Shown here piece by piece: positions 7,041 through 12,153 of a stretch of DNA of 13,086 nt. The notes below the pieces were generated by a model that saw only the letters and a list, made by a program, of their open reading frames with translations, had not been told where the DNA came from and searched no databases. Each line of letters begins with the position of its first letter. Within the stretch, counting starts at the first letter, position 1. Source of the stretch: Polaromonas sp. (GTDB lineage Bacteria; Pseudomonadota; Gammaproteobacteria; Burkholderiales; Burkholderiaceae_C); assembly GCA_025362825.1 (NCBI GenBank), contig JANYFF010000008.1:1-13086 (forward strand). The letters are read 5' to 3'. Both the position numbers and the translations under genes were made by a program.

Positions 7041-8015
7041 ATGAAAAAACGTATTCTCATCCATGCGTCGCTACTTTTGCTGGGTGGGCTTGCCGCCTTC
7101 CAGACGCAGGCTGCTGACGGCTGGCCTACAAAAGCCGTGCGCATTGTGGTCGGTTACCCCGCCGGTTCTTCACCTGACATTCAGGCCCGCATGCTGGCCG
7201 AGCCACTGGCCAAGGCCCTGGGCCAGGCCGTGGTGATCGACAACCGGCCCGGTGCCAGCGGCAACATCGGCGCAGACATCGTGGCCAAAGCTGACGATGG
7301 CCACACCATTGGTGTGATCGGCAACGGGCCGCTGACCAGCTCGCGATTTTTGTATGCCAAGTTACCCTACCAGCCTGAAAACTTTGCCTCCATCGCACTG
7401 ATAGGCAGCGCGCCGCTGGTCTGGGTCGTACCCAAATCCGCCATGCCGGGCAGTGCCGCCGACTACGTCAAATCTGCCCAGGCCGCCGGCGATCGCCTGG
7501 CTTACGGCTCGACCGGCCCAGGCTCCGGCTCGCACCTGGGGATGGAGCTGATCAAGGACTCGCTCAAGCTGCAGGCGCTGCACGTACCCTTTAGCGGCGG
7601 CCCACCCATCCTGAACGCCATGCTGGGTGGCCAGATTCAGCTCACGCTACTGCCGGCCGTAACTGTCATGCCCATGGTGCAGTCGGGCAAGCTGGCCGCT
7701 GTCGCCGTCACATCTGCAAAGCGCAGCCCGCTCGCCCCAGACCTTCCCAGCATGGACGAGCTCGGCGCCAAGGGCATCAACATTGAAGTCTGGAATGCCG
7801 TGATGGCGCCGGCAACCATGCCTGCCGCACACCAGGCGCGCCTGAGTGCCGAACTGGCCAAAATCCTCGGCAGCCGCGAGATCCGCCAGAAGCTGCTGGT
7901 GATGGGCTGGAAAGACCAGGACCCATCGCCCGCCGCACTGAACCGCCGCATCCAGTCCGACACCGTCATTTACCGTGACGTGATCACCAAGAAAGGCATC
8001 AAGATTGATGGATGA
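7041..8015 (+). CDS. Bug family tripartite tricarboxylate transporter substrate-binding protein (TctC-like)
   Basis: This is a periplasmic solute receptor of 324 residues. Residues 1-24 form a signal peptide (MKKR, then a Leu-rich core, cleavage probably after QTQA). The mature protein starts ADGWPTKAVRIVVGYPAGSSPD, typical of Bug proteins, with VIDNRPGASGNIGADIVAK (about 65-83), a GSTGPGSGSHLGMEL segment and the HVPFSGGPPILNAMLGGQIQ region. Bug proteins bind carboxylates or related small molecules; the ligand here is unknown. No TctA or TctB membrane subunit is in the window, which is common for Bug genes. The ATG at 7041 has GGAG upstream and gives a clean signal peptide; the frame extends to 6951 without support. 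It is probably cotranscribed with the dehydrogenase and under control of the divergent LysR. Its stop overlaps an in-frame ATG of trmL (ATGA). Confidence 0.95.
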   Translation: MKKRILIHASLLLLGGLAAFQTQAADGWPTKAVRIVVGYPAGSSPDIQARMLAEPLAKALGQAVVIDNRPGASGNIGADIVAKADDGHTIGVIGNGPLTSSRFLYAKLPYQPENFASIALIGSAPLVWVVPKSAMPGSAADYVKSAQAAGDRLAYGSTGPGSGSHLGMELIKDSLKLQALHVPFSGGPPILNAMLGGQIQLTLLPAVTVMPMVQSGKLAAVAVTSAKRSPLAPDLPSMDELGAKGINIEVWNAVMAPATMPAAHQARLSAELAKILGSREIRQKLLVMGWKDQDPSPAALNRRIQSDTVIYRDVITKKGIKIDG

Positions 8016-8023
8016 TCAGGGGA

Positions 8024-8506
8024 ATGTTTAACATCGTCCTCGTAGAACCAGAAATCCCGCCGAACACCGGCAACGTCATACGCCTGGCGGCCAATACTGG
8101 ATGCACCCTGCACCTGGTGGAGCCGCTGGGCTTTTCAATGGACGACAAGCAGATGCGGCGTGCCGGACTCGATTACCACGAGTACACGACGCTGCACCGC
8201 CATGCCAGCTGGCAGGCGCTGCTGGCCAGCGAAAAGCCGCCACCGGACCGCATGTTCGCCATGACGACACGCGGCTCCCGCAGTCCTTACGAAACTGTTT
8301 TTTCGCCCGGCGACTGGCTGGTGTTTGGCTCCGAAACCAAAGGTCTGCCGGAGGCCGTGCGCGAGACATTCAGCCCGGACCAGGCCCTGAAACTGCCCAT
8401 GCTGCAAGGCCAGCGCAGCCTGAACCTGTCCAATGCCGTCGCGGTGACAGTTTTCGAAGCCTGGCGGCAAAACAATTTTGCGGCGACCGCGACGCGGCCA
8501 GCCTAG
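8024..8506 (+). CDS. trmL: tRNA (cytidine/uridine-34-2'-O)-methyltransferase TrmL
   Basis: TrmL is a SPOUT-class enzyme that methylates the ribose of the wobble nucleotide in certain leucine tRNAs, using SAM bound in a trefoil knot. All three motifs are clear in this 160-residue protein: VEPEIPPNTGNVIRLAANTG (7-26), LVFGSETKGLP (99-109) and LNLSNAVAVTVFEAWRQ (133-149). The start is uncertain by four codons. Starting at 8024 matches the family N-terminus (MFNIVL), but AGGGG sits only one base upstream, too close for a normal ribosome binding site. The in-frame ATG at 8012 overlaps the Bug gene stop and could be used by translational coupling. The gene converges on lysR with 5 bp between the stops. 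Confidence 0.95.
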   Translation: MFNIVLVEPEIPPNTGNVIRLAANTGCTLHLVEPLGFSMDDKQMRRAGLDYHEYTTLHRHASWQALLASEKPPPDRMFAMTTRGSRSPYETVFSPGDWLVFGSETKGLPEAVRETFSPDQALKLPMLQGQRSLNLSNAVAVTVFEAWRQNNFAATATRPA

Positions 8507-8511
8507 TTCAA

Positions 8512-9471
8512 TCAGGTCAAACCGGCAGCGCCGCTGTCATGCGTGCGCGGCCAGGTCCGCTCGGCCTCGATGGCGCGGTTACGGGTCTGGTCAATCAAAA
8601 ACTCCATAAAGACCCTGGCACGGGCCGGCACGAATTTGCGGCTGGGCAGAGCTGCATACAGCGTGAAGCGCCCTGTAATCCAGTCCGGCAGTACGCGACG
8701 CAACTGGCCGTTGCGCAAATAATTGGCCACCAGGTCCAGCGGATGCACGCTAATGCCGACGCCGTCCAGCGATGCACGCATCAGCGTATCGTTATGGTTG
8801 GCCACCAGCACGGGCGTTACCGGCACCACAACTTCCCGATCGCCGTCCGCTGGGTGGATCAAACGCAGCTCCCGCGGGCGTGTACCCGCCTGACTGAGCA
8901 TCAGGAAGGCATGCTGTTGCAGATCTTCCGGGACAGCCGGGGTTCCGGCGCTTTCCAGGTATTTTGGTGAAGCGCACAGCAAGCCATCCGACACAATCAC
9001 CGGCCGTGCCACGATGTTGGTGTTGTAGAGCTGCGCCCCCCCGAGGATCGTCAGGTCAAAATCCTCTATGGGCGGCACCAGCGGTGAGCCGACGTTGATG
9101 TCCAACACCACTTTCGGGTAACGGCGCCTGAACTCCGCCACCAGCGGCGCCAGGATGTGTACCGCCATGACCGGCTGCGTATGAATGCGCAGCACGCCCG
9201 CCAGCTCGTCGGTCTGCTGGCGCGTCGAGGCTTCCGCTTCAGCCACATCGCTGAGGATGATTCTTACCCGCGACAGGTAGGCCTGCCCGGCCTCTGTCAG
9301 CGACAGCTTGCGCGTGGTGCGCTGCAGCAGGCGCACACCGAGGTGCTCCTCTAGGTCAACGATCAGCCGGGTCATGACGGCAGGCGACATGTCCAGGGTT
9401 CGTGCCGCTGCTGCAAAGCCGCCGTCGTCCACCACCTGCTGAAACGCGCGCATTGATAAAAGTCGATCCAT
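8512..9471 (-). CDS. LysR-type transcriptional regulator, CrgA-like
   Basis: This 319-residue LysR regulator has an N-terminal winged helix (MDRLLSMRAFQQVVDDGGFA, then AAARTLDMSPAVMTRLIVDLEEHLGVRLLQR). A linker follows, then an effector domain from about residue 92 (GVLRIHTQPVMAVHILAPLV). The early sequence is that of the CrgA-like branch often found next to oxidoreductase or small secreted-protein genes. It diverges from the DUF4148 gene across a 212-bp AT-rich region with a consensus -10 reading toward it (9518-9523). No strong ribosome binding site precedes the ATG. Its target is not known; the DUF4148 gene is the natural candidate by position only. It is not closely similar by eye to the other LysR in the window. 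Confidence 0.94.
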   Translation of the reverse strand: MDRLLSMRAFQQVVDDGGFAAAARTLDMSPAVMTRLIVDLEEHLGVRLLQRTTRKLSLTEAGQAYLSRVRIILSDVAEAEASTRQQTDELAGVLRIHTQPVMAVHILAPLVAEFRRRYPKVVLDINVGSPLVPPIEDFDLTILGGAQLYNTNIVARPVIVSDGLLCASPKYLESAGTPAVPEDLQQHAFLMLSQAGTRPRELRLIHPADGDREVVVPVTPVLVANHNDTLMRASLDGVGISVHPLDLVANYLRNGQLRRVLPDWITGRFTLYAALPSRKFVPARARVFMEFLIDQTRNRAIEAERTWPRTHDSGAAGLT

Positions 9472-9683
9472 AAGGGTTAATCCGGATAGTTCAATCTTTA
9501 TTGTTTCACAAACAGGAATTATAAATTTAATTTAATGCTGTTTATCTTCTTAATCAACAACATTAAAGTCCACCCATCGATGAGCCGAATCCAAATAGAC
9601 GACTCACCGAGGCTGGACGAGACGGGAAACGATGAGCCCGCCCTGCCCGGAAATGTCTACTCAACTTTTTTAAAGGAATCATC
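9472..9683. promoter_or_regulatory. AT-rich divergent intergenic region between lysR and the DUF4148 gene
   Basis: The first half (about 9490-9570) is markedly AT-rich in a GC-rich setting. It holds TATAAT on the minus strand (9523-9518), which would start lysR near 9511 with a 40-nt leader. On the plus strand TTTATT-17-TATAAA (9497-9525) could serve the DUF4148 gene with a long leader of about 150 nt. A 17-bp dyad, TTAAT-N7-ATTAA, lies at 9550-9566. AAAGGA at 9672-9677 is the DUF4148 ribosome binding site. I see no ORF or stable hairpin in the remainder. Confidence 0.5.
9550..9566. promoter_or_regulatory. Dyad TTAAT-N7-ATTAA, possible operator
   Basis: A perfect five-base inverted repeat with a seven-base spacer lies between the divergent lysR and DUF4148 genes, centred about 47 bp upstream of the predicted lysR start. 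It is not a symmetric T-N11-A box, so assignment to the adjacent LysR is only suggestive. Confidence 0.3.
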
Positions 9684-10160
9684 ATGAAAACAAAATTTGC
9701 AGCTACCGCCCTGATCCTCGCAAGCGCAGCCATCGCAGGCACGCCAGCGTTTGCCGGATACACCCGCGAGCAGGTGAAGACCGAACTCAGCGCAGCGGTG
9801 CGCAATGGCGATGTACGCAGCAATGACGAGAGCGGCCTGAATTTGAACCAGTTGTACCCCAGCCGTTATCCAACCACGCAAGCGCATTCGAGCCTGACCC
9901 GTGCACAGGTTAAGGCAAACATCGAGGAAGCCGTTCGCACTGGCAACGTGCGCAGCAACGACGAAAGCGGCATGACACTCAACCAGTTGTACCCCAGCCG
10001 TTTTCCGGCACAGCAAGTGCAAACGGCTGTCACCCGCAGCCAGGTCAAGGCAAGCCTCGTCGAAGCCGTTCGTACCGGCGACGTGATGGCCAATGACGAC
10101 AGCGGCCTGAAGCTCAACCAGATCTACCCAGCACTCTACTCAAACACTTCCACGCACTAA
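9684..10160 (+). CDS. Secreted DUF4148-family protein with three 45-residue repeats
   Basis: This 158-residue exported protein is of unknown function. Residues 1-24 are a signal peptide (MKTK, hydrophobic core, cleavage after AFA). The mature part is three units that begin at Thr27, Thr72 and Thr117, a period of exactly 45 residues. Each unit reads T-R-x-Q-V-K, then E/A-AVR-x-G-(D/N)-V, then ND(E/D)SG and LNQ(L/I)YP. DUF4148 proteins are small periplasmic or secreted proteins, abundant in Burkholderiales, usually with a single such motif. AAAGGA lies seven bases before the ATG. It diverges from a LysR gene and is closed by a strong terminator, so it is probably monocistronic. The conserved polar core and lack of catalytic signature suggest a binding or structural role; that is inference. 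Confidence 0.88.
   Translation: MKTKFAATALILASAAIAGTPAFAGYTREQVKTELSAAVRNGDVRSNDESGLNLNQLYPSRYPTTQAHSSLTRAQVKANIEEAVRTGNVRSNDESGMTLNQLYPSRFPAQQVQTAVTRSQVKASLVEAVRTGDVMANDDSGLKLNQIYPALYSNTSTH
9762..10157 (+). repeat. Three tandem units of 135-bp period coding for the DUF4148 repeats
   Basis: Units begin at 9762, 9897 and 10032, each 135 bp apart (the last is cut short by the stop). Units 1 and 2 share long runs at DNA level around the segment coding GNVRSNDESG and LNQLYPSR. Unit 3 has drifted more (MANDDSG, LNQIYP). The pattern fits in-frame duplication followed by divergence. Confidence 0.85.
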
Positions 10161-10180
10161 TCAAGCGCCAGAAGCGAGGC

Positions 10181-10207
10181 ATGCAGGTGGCTCCGGCCAG
10201 CCTGCAT
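10181..10207 (+). other. Strong hairpin in the 3' region of the DUF4148 transcript
   Basis: Arms ATGCAGG/CCTGCAT (10181-10187, 10201-10207) enclose a second stem TGGC/GCCA around a TCCG loop, with one bulged G, giving about 11 base pairs. There is no T-run, so it is not itself an intrinsic terminator. It lies 12 bp before the terminator stem. Confidence 0.55.
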
Positions 10208-10219
10208 GACGCAGGTGTA

Positions 10220-10248
10220 AATCCCGCCCCAGTGGCGGGATTTTTTTT
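10220..10248 (+). terminator. Intrinsic terminator of the DUF4148 gene
   Basis: A perfect nine-base stem AATCCCGCC/GGCGGGATT with a five-base loop is followed by an uninterrupted run of eight T (10241-10248). It lies 60 bp after the DUF4148 stop. On the opposite strand only three T would follow the stem, so it probably does little for the convergent MaoC gene. Confidence 0.93.
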
Positions 10249-10284
10249 GCTCGCCCGGGCGCACGCCGCAGGTTCAGGCCAGCT

Positions 10285-10740
10285 TCACGGATAGCGCCGC
10301 ACCAGCGACTCGGCCACGCACACCGGTTTGGACGAGCCCTCGCGCTCAATAATCACTTCCCACGTCATCTGCACCCCGCCGTTGTCAATCGGCTCCGATG
10401 CCAGCAGTTTCATGCGGGCGCGCAGGCGGCTGCCAACCGGTACAGGTGACGTAAACCGTACCTTGTTCAGCCCGTAATTGACACCCATACGCGAGCCCGT
10501 GATGGCAAACGAGGATTCAAAAAACCGCGGGATCAACGACAGCGTCAAAAACCCGTGAGCAATCGGTCCGCCAAACGGTCCGGCTGCAGCCTTTTCGGGG
10601 TCCACATGAATCCACTGGTGGTCACCGGTGGCTTCGGCAAACAGATTGACCTGCTGCTGGGTGATGGTGATCCAGTCGCTGACAGCGACCTCCTGGCCGA
10701 TACATGCAGCCAGGTCGGCAATGGTTTGGAAGGTTTTCAT
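10285..10740 (-). CDS. MaoC-like (R)-specific enoyl-CoA hydratase
   Basis: This is a single hot-dog-fold hydratase of 151 residues. The hydratase-2 motif is clear: FAEATGDHQWIHVDPEKA with the catalytic Asp40 and His45, followed by GPFGGPIAHGFLTLSL (54-69). Enzymes of this group hydrate trans-2-enoyl-CoA to (R)-3-hydroxyacyl-CoA, which can feed polyhydroxyalkanoate synthesis or lipid metabolism. It is closest in style to the stand-alone NodN/HtdZ-type proteins, not to short PhaJ. The true acyl-CoA range is not readable. The start at 10740 is the family N-terminus, although its ribosome binding site is weak. It lies 69 bp downstream of the orphan ParA gene on the same strand, with two small hairpins in the gap, so cotranscription is possible but not certain. 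Confidence 0.93.
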   Translation of the reverse strand: MKTFQTIADLAACIGQEVAVSDWITITQQQVNLFAEATGDHQWIHVDPEKAAAGPFGGPIAHGFLTLSLIPRFFESSFAITGSRMGVNYGLNKVRFTSPVPVGSRLRARMKLLASEPIDNGGVQMTWEVIIEREGSSKPVCVAESLVRRYP

Positions 10741-10760
10741 GGTCTGACTTTAGCGGCATC

Positions 10761-10792
10761 GGGCGCACCGCCCTTGTCGGCTCAGCGACAAG
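10761..10792. other. Two tandem small hairpins between the ParA and MaoC genes
   Basis: GGGCG-CAC-CGCCC (10761-10773) and CTTGTCG-N6-CGACAAG (10773-10792) sit side by side in the 69-bp gap, with no T-run on either strand. They could attenuate or stabilise a parA-maoC transcript or act as a protein site. Confidence 0.4.
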
Positions 10793-10809
10793 CCAGTCAG
10801 CCGCCTGTT

Positions 10810-11430
10810 TTACTTGCTGTCCAGCCAGGCGCATATGCCGCGCCATTGCTCAAGGTCTTTTTCGACCCGGCTGGGGGCGACATCAAACAGGCTCAGGCCG
10901 CGAGCCGCCAGGTGGATGTAGTTTTGCGTGTCGCGCACATAGCCCAGCACCGGCAACCCCAAGCCCTCAACAAATTCGCGCAGCTTGTCGGCTGCGATCG
11001 TGCGCGAATCCACCCGCATGCCGACGATGCCGACCTGCATCCTGCCCGCATGACGATGCTCGGCCAACTGGTCCAGGAACTTGCGGGTCGCAAAAATATC
11101 GAAGACGCTGGGCTGCAACGGCACGATGACCTTGTCGGCCAACGCGATGACATTTTTGAAACGGCTACCGGCCAGTCCACCAGGGGTGTCGAGCACAACA
11201 TGCGTTGTCCCCTTGGGCGGCTTTCCAATCAGGTCCGCATTCACATCCCAGCTGGTGACCGGTCGCGCTACCGCCGGGCGCAAGTCTAGCCACAGTCTGG
11301 AGGATTGCTGCGAATCGGCATCACCGAGCATGACCGCACGGCCCTGGCTGGCATAGTAGCCGGCGACGTTGGTGGCAAGCGTCGATTTACCAACGCCGCC
11401 TTTCGGATTGGCGATCACAACCACGGGCAT
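10810..11430 (-). CDS. Orphan ParA/MinD-type ATPase
   Basis: This deviant-Walker ATPase has 206 residues. Walker A is KGGVGKST (10-17) with the signature first lysine that marks dimerising ParA/MinD proteins. The switch I region is GDADSQQSS (36-44) and Walker B is VVLDTPGG (78-85). The PLQPSVFDIFAT segment (104-115) is as in ParA and VirC1 proteins. No parB, parS-like repeat, replication gene or plasmid feature is in the window, so it is an orphan of the kind that positions chromosomal or cytoplasmic cargo. The frame is open to 11724, but that extension overlaps kefF. The ATG at 11430 has AGAGGAG at ideal spacing and starts directly on the first beta strand. No amphipathic MinD-type C-terminal helix is obvious. 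It is divergent from kefF and upstream of a MaoC-like gene. Confidence 0.92.
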   Translation of the reverse strand: MPVVVIANPKGGVGKSTLATNVAGYYASQGRAVMLGDADSQQSSRLWLDLRPAVARPVTSWDVNADLIGKPPKGTTHVVLDTPGGLAGSRFKNVIALADKVIVPLQPSVFDIFATRKFLDQLAEHRHAGRMQVGIVGMRVDSRTIAADKLREFVEGLGLPVLGYVRDTQNYIHLAARGLSLFDVAPSRVEKDLEQWRGICAWLDSK

Positions 11431-11450
11431 ACGAATCTCCTCTGGTGACA

Positions 11451-11465
11451 AAAAGCACTGCTTTT
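11451..11465. promoter_or_regulatory. 15-bp palindrome AAAAGCA-C-TGCTTTT in the parA-kefF intergenic region
   Basis: Perfect seven-base arms surround one central base within the 51-bp divergent gap. It falls between a GTGACA hexamer (11445-11450) and a TATGGT hexamer (11470-11475), which would form a weak promoter for kefF with a long 19-bp spacer. It is well placed to be an operator for either gene. Confidence 0.4.
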
Positions 11466-11481
11466 CCGCTATGGTAACGGC

Positions 11482-12153
11482 ATGGCTACATCTATTACAA
11501 ATGACGCCGTCGTACCGGCGACCGCGCACGGTACCGACATTTACGTCATTGCAGCACATCCCGCCTGGCGCGAATCGCGCGTCAACCGGCCCATGATGGA
11601 AGCCGCCTACACCCTGCCGCGCGTGCAGGTGCAAGACCTTTACTCCAGCTACCCGGACTACGCCATCGATGTGGCCAGCGAACAGGCCGCGCTGGCCAGG
11701 GCAAAGCTGGTCGTGCTGCTGCACCCGATCCAGTGGTATTCAATGCCGGCGTTGCAAAAGCTCTGGCTCGACGAGGTGCTGACGTACGGCTGGGCTTACG
11801 GCGGGGGCGAGAACGGGGCTGGACGGGCGTTGCAGGGCAAGGATTTGTGGCTGGTGGCGACCACCGGCGGGCCGGAGTCCTCCTACCATCCCCAAGGGTA
11901 CAACCGCTATTTCTTCGATGCGTTTTTGCCGCCCTACGAGCAAAGCGCCGCACTCTGCGGCATGCGCTTCCTGCCGCCGTTGATCCTGCACGGCGCTCAC
12001 AATGTGGAGCAGCAAGTCGTGCTGCAGCACGTGGAAACTTTCAGACAGCGGCTGCAAAGCTACCCCGACTGGCCCGAAATGGACGATATCGAGCAGTGCG
12101 CCGCCTGCGTCGTGCCGATGCGCGACCGCCCGGTTGAACAGGCGCAGCCATGA
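11482..12153 (+). CDS. kefF: KefF-like NAD(P)H-quinone oxidoreductase, ancillary subunit of potassium efflux
   Basis: KefF is a cytoplasmic flavodoxin-fold FMN protein that binds and activates the KefB/KefC potassium efflux channel and has quinone reductase activity. The match is strong along 223 residues: YVIAAHPAWRESRVNRPMME (21-40), LYSSYPDYAIDVASEQAAL (53-71), VVLLHPIQWYSMPALQKLWLDEV (77-99), YGWAYG (102-107) and VATTGGPESSY (125-135). Compared with the E. coli protein it has about 18 extra N-terminal residues and an insertion at GGGENGAGRALQG (107-119). ATG 11482 is the only reasonable start, and its ribosome binding site is weak. The stop overlaps the start of the efflux gene (ATGA at 12150), implying translational coupling. 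The pair should protect against electrophiles such as methylglyoxal by acidifying the cytoplasm. Confidence 0.92.
   Translation: MATSITNDAVVPATAHGTDIYVIAAHPAWRESRVNRPMMEAAYTLPRVQVQDLYSSYPDYAIDVASEQAALARAKLVVLLHPIQWYSMPALQKLWLDEVLTYGWAYGGGENGAGRALQGKDLWLVATTGGPESSYHPQGYNRYFFDAFLPPYEQSAALCGMRFLPPLILHGAHNVEQQVVLQHVETFRQRLQSYPDWPEMDDIEQCAACVVPMRDRPVEQAQP

Noticed and set aside
9762..10157. Tandem repeats as a possible CRISPR array
   Set aside because: The 135-bp units are translated, in frame, and diverged between copies, with no short identical repeats and spacers.
10810..11430. ParA gene as evidence of a plasmid or integrated element
   Set aside because: No ParB, parS-like sites, replication initiator, integrase or attachment site is visible, and the flanks are ordinary chromosomal genes.
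11431..11724. 98-codon extension of the ParA frame
   Set aside because: It overlaps kefF on the other strand. The ATG at 11430 has an excellent ribosome binding site and begins directly at the Walker A strand.
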